Source: Tetracentron sinense (taxonomy: Eukaryota; Streptophyta; Magnoliopsida; Trochodendrales; Trochodendraceae). Taken from it: a stretch of DNA of 64,000 nucleotides. The translations under genes were made by a program, and so were the position numbers. Under the pieces are notes generated by a model, which made no database searches, was not told where the DNA came from, and worked only from the letters and a program-made list of their open reading frames with translations. Shown one piece after another: positions 32,206 to 46,500 of this stretch. Position 1 is the stretch's first letter. Each line of letters opens with the position of its first letter. The stretch spans positions 2,504,047-2,568,046 of the forward strand of contig CM026570.1 of the NCBI GenBank assembly GCA_015143295.1, in the 5' to 3' direction.

Positions 32206-34577
32206 ATATGGACTATGGAGTCTATGATCTATGGACTATATAGGGCTTTTGCTGAAAGGAAAGCTATAGGTAAGGTATGTTTTTGATAATTTTGACAAAC
32301 TTGTGTAATTAACGTCTGTTGGGGGGTACGAATACAACTGGTTAGAAGGCATAGAGGTAACCGGTTACAGAAACATAGCTCAAGCTTGTAACAAAAATGA
32401 CTGAATTAGACATGTTATTGAATCCAATGCCAGAATACATTAATATAAATATATATACTCTCATGACTTATCATCTTTTGACCAGAGACATGCATTTGCT
32501 CTTCAATTATATGAGGTGGTGGTGAAACAACTTCCCCAGTTAGAAAGGGCGACGACACTCATGATAATGCTAGCTCCAAACTTTGTGACTCTTAAATCAT
32601 AGTAACTGCAACAAATATGGCTCCTGAGTCCTGACTTGAGCAACATAACATTGGTTCTTAATGCAGCAATTCCATAATTCTCGTGTCCGCAACCAGGAAC
32701 CATTCCATTTCAAACACCTCATACTGTTGCCTAGCAACAAAAAAAACTTGTACATTTTTTCATTTTCTCTTCGTTTTCTCCTATTTTTCTTTCTTCATAT
32801 GGAAAAACCCTTCCACCAAAGCAAGACATGTCAGAAGATAGTTAGCATCCTGGCGTTAATTGGACTGTTAATACCTAATCTATCATGTGTGCGAGTGGAT
32901 CTTCTGCTGCTTTACTTTTTCCTAAACTTTCAACTTGCAGTGATGTCCTGCTTCCTTCATCTCCTATCTGTAGAAGAAAAGAAAATATCACCACAGATTT
33001 AAGAGATTGTCAATCAGTTCAAACAATGGTGAGAATAAGAAAAGAACCATTCACAAAAAGAGAGGCAAAGATAATGAGAAACACATCGAAAAGTTAATCC
33101 CAGTTAAACTCTTGAGAATAGAGCTCCTAAAAATGGCTGTTATAATCTTTTCTAACTAGTGTAGCATATCTAACAGCCACCAAGTTTATTTCAGAAACAG
33201 CAGAAATTTATGTTGCATGGAATTTTATAACCTGCTGAAGTACTACTCATCTCAATGTGTATCGAATTCATACACTTCAAGATTTGGGTGTAACACTTTT
33301 TAGCAATTCTTTTCATCTTGTTCATTCCTTGTGTGAAATTAAATGACATTAGTCAAAGACTGAGACATGTGCTATTTCGATTAAAAAAATTCCATGGAAA
33401 TATATAACATTTCAATCATGTATGCTCCCATCTATAGATACATGATACATCTCACAGAATCTACCATCAAAACACCTTACAAGATAACAACTGTAAAGGG
33501 CAGAACTCATCCTGTACACCATGTTTGGTTGCTAAGAAAATAGGTGAACAGTGAAAAAAATAAAAAAAATTGATGTTCCTAGTAGAACTCTGGGTTTTAA
33601 AAAAAAATAATCTTAATTCCCTTTTCTTTCTATGTTTTTACTTATTTTCTCAGTATTCAAACAGGAAGCTATTGAATACCACCTTGCCAATTCAGTACAG
33701 AAACTCAAATGAACATGCAATGCATCAAGCAACATAAGATCATCGAAGTCAAAAACACTCCACACAATTTCAAGCGACGAAGCCCTATGTTTTACAGCAG
33801 CTCTCTCCTAACATCTTGCCGGCGATTTGAAATAGCAGGTAACATCTCTCTCTCTCTCAATCCCAAAGACAAGGCCTCTTCTCTCTCTAGCGAAACCTTA
33901 TCTTACTTTGACAAAAAAAACCTTTCCTCTCTTCGGGGTTTTGCTTCTTTGGCATCTTTGGAACTTGCGCACCAGAGCTTCTCTCTCTAACGAAACTCTT
34001 TACAACTAGGTGTTTCCAAATGGGTTGTTAGCATAGAATCATTTCAGAGAATCCAGATTGATTCGTTTTTATTATCAGAGTCACCAGAATTGATGCCAAA
34101 TGGCTCCTTGGGTTCTAATCCAATGATACTTGCTGAGGGTCTAAATCCTAGGCTGTGGACTCGAGTCTATTCCATCACGTCCGACATATATAGCCCGCTT
34201 TAACCACTAAATGGACGTGATGAAGCAAGCTTGGGAAGCGACATCCCACCCTATACCTAACTTCCCTGCAACGCAGGCGCCCCAATAGAACTGTTTTTTT
34301 TTCTTCCTTTCTTCGATAAATAACAAAACTTTTTTGAACTCCAATTTGAAGCGTTTTTGGTTTGTCCCCTACCATATTCTATTTTCTTAATAGGAACAAA
34401 CATACAACAACATTCTTGAGGAAAAGAAACAGATGCTTTGGATGGAAGTTAGGAGGACCATAGTCAGCAAGTAGAATCAAGAAGCATGAAATAGATAACA
34501 GCTGCAATTGTTTAGTGTAATTGCGAACCAAGTTATAGCCATATTTTAAGTTATTGCTATAAAAGATGCACAATCAC
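32206..34577 (-). other. Probable 3' end of the CAMTA gene: last intron, last exon and UTR not resolved
   Basis: CAMTA exon 11 ends at a donor GTGATTG (34577). A short final coding exon must lie to the left. Two acceptors keep the reading frame: one after ACAATTGCAG (exon from about 34502, ending in a stop near 34380) and one after CATTTTTAG near 33113, giving about ten residues. Neither matches a CAMTA C-terminus that I can recognise. Frames on the plus strand here (32661, 33709) have no support. Confidence 0.4.
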
Positions 34578-37500
34578 CTTTGATTTCTCAAATTTTGCAA
34601 CCAGTCTCATATACTGATCACGAGCTTCTGGGTGACGAACCATGGATTGGACTCTTGCTAGAGCTTTCTCAACGCCCGCAACTTTCTGTTTTCGGCCAAG
34701 ACGCAGAAACGCATACTCATCAGTTTTCTCAACCTCAGGTACTATATTTCTAATTGCTTTTTCAGCCCGAAAGCCTCGCAAGCCAGCTCCTTTTCGCCTC
34801 CAACGCAATATAGCCTTTTCCACGATACTAACAGACCAGATGACCTTTTTGTATTGCTTCCTAACTTGATGTCCCCTCACATGAGCCTGAAAGGAAACAA
34901 AACAGCAGAATGATGAACAGGTGAGCATTACAAATAGTTCCAAGATGATGAGTACTTCTCAGAATACGCTCCAACGAAACTCTTTCAAACTAGGTGTTTC
35001 AGTGCTAGAGGCCAGTTCCAAATGAACATGATGGGGCAGGTCAGATCCAAGATTCAATCCGCTCCAATACCACCGGGTCTGGATCCAAAAATATGATTGG
35101 TTTTAACTTTTAACAATGGTATCTGTCTAAATTCCTGCTCAGATTTGGATCATAGGGGATTGTTATCAGATCCAGATCCAAATTTAGGATCCCATCCGAT
35201 CCTGCTACATGGCATACAATTAAGGTAAATGGATATTCAAACCATATTTGCAATTGACCAATGCGTCAGACCAGTTCAGATCTTGGGTCGGATATGGATC
35301 CAAGGGATATTCATAGTTGTCCAGATATATCCTACTATATAATTTAAGGTAATTCCGGAATATTCTGGAGTCTTCAACTCTCTTCTACAATTTTCCATAA
35401 TAATTAAGATTTCTCTAGTGCTTCTTCTACTATGCACAATATACTATACCAGACCATAGTTACGCTTTAGTGAGTCCCAGTGCTATACAAAATGTCCAAG
35501 TTAGGCAGTCCATGACAGAATGTTAACTTGACTATAGAAGAAAATTTTCCTGTAAACAAGCTCAATGTGAAAAAGATAAAAAACACAATTCAAAAGTATA
35601 CCTGTATTTTAACAATACGGTTCCGAATCTTCAAAAATTCTTTTCGCCCCCTCCAACCACGGTACTTTTGTTGGATTTTTACAGCTGCAGAATGCAAATA
35701 ATCACTGAAGTGATTCAACTTTTGGGCCTTGCTGTTCAAAGAAGCAAGAGCAACTAGGTCAGTTGAACTTGAAACTTCAAAATTATCATTGCTGCTCTTA
35801 GTTAACTGTCTATGGCGGAATGAATGAACACGGAAGGCAGCTTGGATTAGAGCAGCAGCTTGAGCCGATTTCCTGACAGCAGCAAGAGACCGTTTCAGAG
35901 AAACCTGCTCCTCTCCACCCCCATCTGGTGGGACTACACTTTGCTCCTCTGCAATCTCAATAGCCTTTTCTGCTGCAATTGTTGCAGCAACACTGTCCAT
36001 TACACTTTCCTTAAGTGTCAATGAAGAGAGGTGACTAGTCAAATCCGCTTCAGCCAAATATCCAGCAATCCCTTTATGTCCCCTACTAGATGCTAAATCA
36101 GCAGCTGTTTGTCCTCCAGGAAATATTGCGGTTGGGTCCTCCACTGCACCTGGAGCCGCACCCAATCTAACAAGTGCAACGACTGTTTCCTCTCTGATAA
36201 ACAAGCATTAATTGCAGAATTAGCACAGTGAACAATGGCAATACCTGAAGGATACAGGTTCACATATGACTGGCAATTAACATGTACATTTAAGGTACAG
36301 GGACACACTTGCTTATTTTATTATTGACTAGAACATAGTCATTTAAAAGATAAGGCATAATTGAAGAGCCAAACTACAATAGGAGCCAGCAAAAACACGA
36401 AATGGGTAGCTGTAGTGAGCAACAAACAAGCAGAAAAAACAACAAACCTGCACAATGATATAACCAGAAATGGTTGAATACAAAAGATTGAATTGCTTAA
36501 CAAGTTTGTGCAGTCTAACCTCAAGAATTTGGACAATTATGGGGAATCTCTATGCAGGATTAGGCATCTTCTCCACTCTTCTTTTGGTTCAACTTCAGCT
36601 CTGTAAAAGATGGAACTGGCCTCTAGCATGATAATATGCATCAACACATGCCTTAAAGGTGGAACTTTCATTTCAATCTTTATGAAGATTGAAACGAAGT
36701 TCTCACAGTTCTGGCATGCAATGGTTTATTTCATGCATCTATCATATATGGCTATAAGGACTAAGTAATTAAAAGATTGCACCAGCACGTGCCTTGAAGG
36801 TGGAACTTTCAATTCAATTTTTTCTTGACTTCAAAAGATTGACATCAGTTTTGGCATGAAATGCCATATTTCATGCATAAAATGGCTTAAACAAAGTAGA
36901 GCTTTCCTTCAGGCGAGCCCTAATAGTACCAAAATGTCTGCTTTTACAACTACTTATGTCACTTTACACAAAATCCACCAAGTCCCAATCAAGTGTCACA
37001 AGAAGGAATTTAAAAGATTAGAAACATTACAGTTTTTCCCATGAAAAATGAGGTAGTAACTAGGTATCCATGAGGTGTAAAGCACCTGCACACATGCAAT
37101 TGTTATTGAATTGCCACATATTTTAAGAATATTGTCGTCTTTTCAAGTAATAACAGCTAAAAAAATTTCAATCGTGAAAGTGCTATATAAGAAAAGCAGA
37201 GATATTCCAAAGAGGGTTGAGATATTTCTCCTAAGAAGCATAGATACCAAACACCCATATTATACCCATATAATACTTTTATGGGGGTCGCCGTTTAAAA
37301 CTCCATACCTTTACCGTAAGGCTGTATTTGAGCCGAGCTTGGCCAAGCTCGAGCTCGGCTTGAAGATGTTCAGGGTAGGCTCGGCCCGGCTCAAGCTCGA
37401 ATCAAACTTGAATGAACAGGCTCAAAGCTCGGCTCGAATAGGTTTTATGAAGCTTGAGCTCAGCTCGAGCTTGAATCAGTTTGAGCTCGAATCAGTTCAA

Positions 37501-40500
37501 GGGCTTGGATCGAGCTTGGCTTGATACATCATCATTTTTAATAGCTACATGCAGTTCAACACTCCCTTCATCTTTTTCTAGAGTGTCTCATGGTTAGAGG
37601 AAGAAGACATGGAGAGGAATCAAAGCAAAGGGAAGAGAGAAGTTGTAACTAGTTCCAATAGCTAGAGGATTCTGATTCTCATGACCATAAAGATGGAGTT
37701 TAGTTGTAAAAGAAAAGATAACAACCCAAGACCAAAGAATAGAAACTCGTGAGCCCATTGTAAGCCCCTTCCAGAAAAAATCTGAAAATAGAAATAAATA
37801 GAAAAGAACAAAAACCCTCACCTCATCCTTTACCACAAATCTCACTCGCAGTTCAAATAAATAAATAAGTAAAATGTTTGAGGAAGAATCATCTTGCTTT
37901 CAATTTCGGCTACTCCATTCAATCTCATGTTGTTTCTTACTCCATCGGAACCAAAGTCACAAAAATCGCCGATTTTTTGAAAAAATCGTGTTTAAATCGC
38001 GAATTAAAGCCTCCCCGATTAAATCGTGTTTAATTGAATAAGTCGCCGATTCGCGATTTATTCGCGCAAAACGCGAATTTAACGTTTAAGTCGGGCGAGC
38101 CACGATTTAATTGTTTAGGTATTTTTTTTGTAGTTATTTATTTGAGCAGGGGTAATTTCGTCATTTGGTTTATATCAAATACAAAACCCTTCGTGAGGGT
38201 TTACCATTCAAAAAGAGGAGAAACTTTGAGACCGAAGAAGAGAAGAAGGAGAAGAAGAAAAGGAGAAGAGGAAAGAAAGGAGAAGACGCCTCTCGGCTCT
38301 CGACTGGTAAGCCCTCTCTCACTTTTTTTTTTTTGGTTGTCTTTGTTTCCTCTCTCTTGTAAGAACGAACGCCCCAAATGTTTTTGCTCTCTTCTGTAAA
38401 CAAATTTCGGGGCTTCATAGGGTTTATAGAAGAGAAGAGAAGAGAAGAGGAAGAGGGCTTTATAGGGTTTCTGAGAGAGGGTTTCTTCCACCTCTCTTCT
38501 GTACACCGTAGAGGATTTGACTCATTTTCATGCAAATACCCCAAACTTTAGGCAGAATAGAAGGTGATAGCATCTTTTGTTGGCACTTTGCAATCTATTG
38601 AATCATTATCCAACTTCGTAGTTAAGATAAAAAAACAAATGTTGGAGACTGTATGTGAGAGCAGGTAAGCGTTGGGTTGCTTTTGGATTACGGGGTGAGG
38701 CCGTGAGGGTGGGACTGCTAGTAACTTTGCTAATAAGAGATCCCGGCAGTTAATCAGTCTTTTGTTTTTAATCTTAAGAGTTGATAATGTCTTGGTAAAT
38801 TTTGATGCTTTGTTGGAATGAACTAGATGTTGAAATGATATTATGAACATATTATTTTTGATAATATTAAGAGTTGATGATGGCTTGGTAAATTTTGATG
38901 CTCTGTTGGAAATTAGAATGAATTGGATGTTGAAATGATATTATGAACATATTATTGTTGATAATTAGCTACTTATATTGTATAATATGTAATCAAATTG
39001 TTAGACTTAGATATATTAATTAATATCATATTTTTATTTTATATAATTATTAAAAAAAATTATTTCCCTGAATTTTTCCGAACTTGAACCCTACCAAATT
39101 ATTCCTGAATCCCAAATTTTTCCCGAATTTTTCTGAACATAAACCCTGCCAAATTATTCCCGAATCCCGACTTTGTGACTATGATCGGAACCACCAAAGA
39201 AGAAATAATCCAGCTGGGGGGAAAACTAGGTTTAAGAGATAAACAAAAGCCCATAATAATTTTAAGGTTTCACGGTTTCACCAATGGAGACGGGTTTCAC
39301 CATTGGAGACACCAAATTCAAGGTTTCAAGAAGTTTCACAAATTGTAAACTGAGAGAAATGAGATGTGTGGTGATAGTAATAAAATATTTTTTAATTAGA
39401 CTGGAGGGATGAGTTAACCGTAATTATAAAAGCTCTTTCTTCAAAATGCAAAGAAAATCAATTATGAAATGACTAAAGACAAACAAGGACATTTATTAAA
39501 TGAGAGGAGAGATGGGTTCAGTTGACAAATAAGATATTTTTTAAATTTAATATATAATATATTTTAAATTTTAAATATAATATATATATTACGAGCCAAG
39601 CCGAGCTCAAGCCGAACCGGGCTTATACGAGCGGAGCTTCAAGCTAAGCCGAATCAAACAGGGGTTAGCTTGGCTCAGCTTGCTTGAAATTTTGAGCCTA
39701 GCTCCAAGCTTGGCTCGGCTCAATCGAGCCTAAAACATGAGCTTGAGATCGGCTTGATAGAGTAGAGCCATCGGGCCAGCTCAACTTGTGTGCACCCCTA
39801 CTTTACCGGGTTACGTGTTATACCCGTATCGTCGTATAATCCCGTTTAATACACAAAGTACATATTAAAAACATACAATACGCATATTTTTGCCGTACTT
39901 TTACCGTGTTAAACACATTTCCATATTAACTAATTTTGTTAGTTAATATCATGAGTTTTATTTACTAATAATTATTAATTATTTTTTAATTTTCCTGCAC
40001 TTTTGCCGTATAGCACTGTACCTCCCGAACAGATCACTGTCGTACTTTTGCTGTAACTATGCTATGAAGCATTGCAGTGTTTGGAATGGATCGTCGAATT
40101 ACAATGAAACATAAACAGTGTTTTAAAACTAGAAAACTCTCGGCTCGATTCAGAACCTTGCTGATTCCAGTCGACTCAGAACCATGCCGAGTTGAGTCAA
40201 CTCAAAACCTCGTTCAAAACTCGTCCGAATAATGACAACTAAAACTCGACAATATTTGTTATACACACACACACACACACATATATTGGGGTTTAAATTA
40301 AAAATTAATGATAAAATATACCTAAAATGAGACATTGAATCGAACATTGAGTAAATCAAACTATAATAGTGCAAAATTAACAAAATTTCTTAATAATTAA
40401 TCACCGTAATTTTAACATTGAATAAATCAAAATATCAAACTGCGAGCCATAAAGCAATTAGTCACTCACATAACTTGGAGAAATATTGAAATTATGGAAC

Positions 40501-43500
40501 AGAAGAACCCAATTCTACTGCAACATTAGAGAAGTATTTGGGTGCACATAATAGTCTGTTTAGGAAAACATTTTAACAAAGGTTTGATATAAAAATAACA
40601 AAAACAGTACATGTGCTGTTCTACTTCACCACAAACAAACAGATATATAAACAATAAACCCCACATATAAAATCTGTAAAAACAATGAATCACAGTCCTG
40701 TTCAACTTCAATCGCATCCATTTAATCCGAACCTTATCTAAAAAGATTATTCTTAAGCAACATTAGTGAGAAATTCTAGAATACCTACCAAGAAAAAAAA
40801 ATAATCTACACGAGATTCAAACCCTAGATTAAGATGAGAGAGAGAGAGATGCAGCTGAAGGGGAAAACCGTCCGCGGAGGGGGGGGGGGTCTCCAGCGGG
40901 TTCACTCCCTTGTATACCGTTGAAGAAAAATGACTCGGTCAAGTCACTCGTTATTAGTGGGAAAAATCAGGTTTTAGGCCAAGTTGCCTCGAAACCCAGT
41001 CGGGTTTTTAAAAAGTAATAAACAGAAGAAGAATGTAAGCAAGAAACTGGGATGAGTTGCAAATCCTATTAAGATTACAAGGCAGAACTTGTACAAATAC
41101 TAGCAAATTTTAACAAATTGTTTCTCTATTGTTACACACAACAAAAAATTACACATCACAATGAAGGAGACAAATCCTGAAATATCAGAGAATTTTCAAA
41201 TTTGATAATGATTCATGAAGCATAAAAAGTACAATCATTATATTAGATATACAATGAGCTGATACAAGATATGGATATCGATAGTTCAATTCAACCAGAA
41301 CTTCAAAAAAAAAATCAGATAGTTATCTCACCTCCCAAAGCATGCTGCCCAGTGGAGCCCTGTCCTTCCATGCGCGTCCCTGAAACTGGGACTGATGCCA
41401 GCAGAAACTATGGGACCCATTGCCCACTCATACCCAAGAGCAGCTGCCAAGTGAATAACTCCTTGGCCTTCATCATCCAATATATGTGGTCCTTTACCTC
41501 CTTCATGAACTTTACAAACAAGCCACTCATACAATCTGTCCTTCAGCAACTTCTGAATCAATGCACCTCTACAGTTTTCATAATTTCCTTTGATGTCCAA
41601 AGCAGTCTTTTCAATCTGTCCCCACTCCTTTTCATCATCACTTCTCATTGAAAATATATCATTCTTCAGGCTGCATTTATCACAATTCTCAACAGAGCAA
41701 TCCAAAAATTTCCTCTCTAGTCCTATATGTAACATTTTTGCCAAACGTATTTGAAGACGCATTTCATCTTCTGGTACACTTTTAACAGTTACAGAGACTC
41801 TGACTCCTGATGTCTTTTCCCGATATTCAAACTCCCGTACCTCACTGCAGGATAACCTATTACTGCAGGTAATATAAAATGGAACACGACCAGGAGCATG
41901 TACAGGAGCATGACACCGAAGAACATTATTTGTCAGAACTTCAGCAGAAGCCTCAACTTCACCAAACATGCAGCACCACTTAGTACCGCTAGGATGCTTT
42001 ACGTCTCCCAAAAACGTACCCGAGACCAAAACCTGACAAAAGCAGCCGTTAGCTTCATGCAGGTAGAATAAACATTATTTTAATTCTCAATTTCTCAGCA
42101 CAGCAATTTGATGCAATGAGTATGGGCATGACATCAGTTTGTAATAGAAATCTCTTCTTTGTAAATTCATACCTTTGTTTCAACCCCAGAATAAGCCCAA
42201 TCCGGTGAGAAATCACAAATGCTAAATAGCTGCTCTTTGGAAAGGGAAGGGCCCAGCGATTCAATATCCAACTGCATATGGCGTGACAGACTGGAGACTT
42301 CTTTGTCATCGTTCTGAGCATCTAGTGCGTTCCAGTAATTACCAGAGTCCGAAGCCATGAAAGAATCATCACAGTCTCCACCAATTTCTTTATTCATCCA
42401 TCTGCCAAAGCTGTCAAGTTTCTTCAGCTCTCCTGATTCATCATTAATTGAACCACCTTCTGGAGTGTTGTTTTCAAATCCAAAGGATGGGTCACTGGCT
42501 GCGGGTATCATGTGAGACCCAGAATTATTCTGAAACTGAGGATGCACTAAATGGAAATCATGCTCTTGTGGCACCTGAAACATAGTATTTGCATCACTTA
42601 ATGTGCCCTTTACACAGGAAATACAATCTAAATGACAATCATTCTCAATTTTCAGATCCTCCTGCAAGATATGAGTTAAATCGGTAAATCCTCAAATACG
42701 TCTTATAGGCCGAGAACAGCAGAAATTTTAGGCCAAATGCACGAGAGATAAAACATGTAATGAGCAACAATAGTGGAATTCACTACAAGAACCAGGAAAC
42801 AAACGCACGCTCACACACAGAGAGCATCAGCTTTGTCGCCTTGTAATGGGAAAAACAACTTACTTCCATGCTTTTGGACAGGCAAGGTTTACCACCATAA
42901 GAGCCTTGTGCATTGCATGGACTGAAAGAATGTAGTTTTTTGCCTTATCAGTCAAAATAATTTATTAGTAACAACGGGGCTAGGGAAAAGCATCTCCCCA
43001 TGCACAAAAAAGGAGCATACGGGCAAGCATTCATGATGAATGAATAAGGCTTAAAAGCACACTCCTTAGCCAAGAAATCCATTTCCATATTAACTTTTGT
43101 AAGGATATGTCTGCAAAATCGCAAATAATCCATGATGTCTAATATCCGAAAAAGCATTCTCAAGTCTCAACATACATAAGACATGCTGACACAATATATT
43201 TCAGGTGAGAAATCTACTACAACAACATTCATGATGGAAACAGTAAAATCTAAGAATATATACCCCAGAATGTCAATTCATTACTTCAAGGGAAGTAATA
43301 CGGGCAAGCATTCATGATGAATGAATAAGGCTTAAAAGCACACTCCTTAGCCAAGAAATCCATTTCCATATTAACTTTTGTAAGGATATGTCTGCAAAAT
43401 CTCAAATAATCCATGATGTCTAGTATCCGAAAAAGCATTCTCAAGTCTCAACGTACATAAGACATGCCGACATAATATATTTCAGGTGAGAAATCTACTA

Positions 43501-46500
43501 CAACAACATTCATGATGGAAACAGTAAAATCTAAGAATTCATACCCCAGAATGTCAATTCATTACTTCAAGGGAAGCTATACAAAACAGTGGAACTGGGA
43601 ACCCCTGCTAATAAACTAGAACATGGAAACAATAATGACCAAATAGAAAATCCCCTGGAGGCTTTTGAGTTTGCCATATACTGATAATTGGATAGAAGTA
43701 GCCATATTTATCAAGCCAGAGGAAACAAAAGGAATTTTCCTTTGGTCTAATCTGGAAACATGTAAACATGCAAGAAAGTGCACTGCTATATGATGGCATT
43801 TAGGGGCATTTTCCGTGTATGAATACTTGTTTGAGTATCTGAGTTTCTAACCTTGTGAATTTTCCTTTAATTTGCTAGGTGGGTGTTGAGAATACCCCAC
43901 CTGGCTTGTTATTACTTATTAGAGGCTTACAGGAACAAATAATGCTTTTATTAGGTAGCCTTCAAGACATAATGTAAACTGTAAAGTCTAGTGGTCTTTA
44001 CAGAAGACCTTTCATGACAAGTATGACAGTTTTGAGAAGCATTAGGACAAAAGGGGTGTATCTAGACATTGTGGTTGGAGAGTCTGGATATGTATATCCT
44101 AAATTTTCTAAGGCTTCAAAAAGGGAATCAGATATAGATTAGAAGATGGTCAAAGAGTTCATTGTTCGAATGTAAAGTTAAGAAATGCTTCTCTTAGGTA
44201 GAATTGATCGATCCCATTAATGAGTTATAGTTACTGATATGAGTAAATTTTAAAACCTAAATGATGAGGAGTTCCTAAAAGAAATATGGAGGACCATTTA
44301 ATCATTAATTTTCCCTTACTAGGCTTACGAAGAGGGATTGAACTCTAACCTTGGGTAGAAAAGAGGAGTGTGGAGATGGGATTCACTTATCGAAAAAATA
44401 ATGTTTACATCTTTTTGACGAGGGAAGCTCAATACTTCCCCGATTTCAAGCTTCAAGAACCCAGGTATCTTGTTCCCCAAGGGATGAAGAGCTGCTTAAA
44501 CGGTGAAGTTCAACAAGATCTTCATAGCAAACCAGCTTATTCGTAAGGAACTATATATGTGGGAGTAGATTGAGTCATCTCAGTTAACATATATCTTTTT
44601 TTTATAATTGCATTACTTTTACGCTATAGAAATCAGTAAAGATTTTTTTTTAAGGACCTCAAGACAGGGAGGCTGATGGCTAGAGGAAAGGTGAAGAATG
44701 GGCTACCCTATTAATAGACTTGGAGTTGGTGGCGATCGAGTTTTACTCTTACAGTAACAGCGCAATGAGAGGAATAAAGCCTCATCTGATATATTTAACC
44801 GTTGCCCGTTGGTTAGGACAAGCTAGCTTGACTACCATAACGAAAATGGGAGCCGATAGGACCCTTACTATTTTCTTTTTCTTTTTTTTAATTGTATGGT
44901 TTGTATTGAAGTTGTGATCTGCTCTAGAGTTTTTACCGAAAGTTCATACACATTTGGAATCCAAATTTGAATAGCACATAAAGAAGCCCCTAAAGAAAAC
45001 AACCATTTCTTTATTTACCATAAAATATCTAGATATATTTTGAATTTCTTGCTAATTTCATATGGTATCAAGTGAATATTTCCGCATAAAGTTGTTAAAA
45101 AAAATTGTGGCTTCAGATGCCTATTCGTTTAGCATAGGGTCTATTTGGATCACAGGAATTGGAAAATCTGTGAGAATTTTAATGCATAGGCATTGCAGTA
45201 TCTATGAACTAGAAAACCTATATATTGAAATTCTAATGTTTGATTGAACGTTGGAATTTCATGAAAATATGTCATGAATTTCAAGTTTACTATTTGGGTG
45301 ACTAAAACTCACTTGATAATTGATATTTTTTTAAACATAAATGAGATAAATAATTATCTTTTTGGATAATCATACAAATGGATTGGGCCAAATAGCGGAT
45401 CCTGATATTCAGCACTTCTTAATACTTTCAAACTTTGAAAAATAGAAATATGCTCTACTAATTTCAAGTTCACTTTTTGGGTGGCTAAAATCCACTTGAT
45501 AATTGATATGTTTGTTTACATATACGAGATAAGTAATGATCTTTTAAGATAATCATACAAATGAGTTGGGCCAAATAGCAGTTTCCAATACTTCATATTA
45601 TATTATAGACTGTAATTATATAAAAAAAATACAAATTTTATAGATCAAAATATTTGTTTTGATAAATAAAAATTAAGTTTTTTTCTTCTTTTTTTTTAGA
45701 TATGTAATTAAAAACCATTTTATATTTCAATGATAAAATATTTTTTTACTCTGATAATCAAAAATCAGGATATATGACAATTATGTATTTTGAATATTTT
45801 ATCTAGAAAAAATTTAAATTCAAATTAATATGTACTAAAAAATTAGACTTAAAACTTTTTTTAATTAAAACTATTTGTCATTTTTGTTTGAAATTTTTTT
45901 TAAAATTTATTCAATATAAATAAATTCTTAATTAGAAATTTAATTAATTAATAATAATAAATTTCTTTAAATAAAAATTATTAAAAAGTTATTTGATAAA
46001 AATCACAATTATAAATTATTATAAAAAGTCTTATTTTAAAGATATTTTAAGTATGAAATAATCTAAGAAGGTAGAGAAAGAATGATAGTGAAGTTGTAGA
46101 AGAATTCATAGGAATTGAGCGCGTCCTGACAACATAATTGGAATTCTTATCCTCCAATTCCAATTCTCACCTCTCAATTTTGAGATCCAAACGGGCCACA
46201 TGGCAGAATTACCCATTCGAGAAGATCCTTCTTTGGAGAATCGAATCTACGAGTCTCTCTTGGTTTTCTATCTTGAGGTAACCCTACGACTTTAGATCCG
46301 ATGACCTTGTGAGGCATATGATGTTTACTGTGAATATTGAGTAAATGAAAAATGTCATTATACCAATTAAGAGTAAGCTGGTCAGTGGTCATAATCAAAT
46401 TACCTCTGATGGAAGTTCAACGCATAACATTGTTTGAGATGGTCAAGGCATCATTGAAAGTGTTTTTCTAGAGTCCTACTCTATCGAATATTCTACGAAA

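Larger units (their letters stand above)
36194..41331 (-). other. CAMTA intron 9 (5.1 kb), repeat-loaded
   Basis: Contains a direct duplication around GGTGGAACTTTCA (36655 and 36797), a GAGCTC-rich repeat (37320-37525), the MULE-type element 37953-39183, another GAGCTC-rich block (39590-39805), part of a CA-GTTTT hAT-like element from about 40111, and a (CA)n microsatellite (40262-40280). No antisense gene is supported. Confidence 0.7.

Noticed and set aside
32661..33002. 113-codon plus-strand frame
   Set aside because: Phe/Leu-rich translation of T-rich DNA in the probable CAMTA 3' region; no family match recognised.
33709..33990. 93-codon plus-strand frame with Ser/Leu-rich C-terminus
   Set aside because: Driven by a CT-rich low-complexity run; no motif, start context or splice structure supports it.
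37111..37524. 137-codon plus-strand frame
   Set aside because: Its second half is the GAGCTC-rich repeat and its first half has no motif; it lies in a CAMTA intron.
38034..38544. Lys/Arg/Glu-rich frames on both strands, up to 124 codons
   Set aside because: They are translations of purine- and pyrimidine-rich leader-like DNA inside the MULE-type element; mirror frames on both strands betray the composition effect.
41271..41651. 126-codon plus-strand frame opposite CAMTA exon 9
   Set aside because: Antisense shadow of the ankyrin-coding exon.
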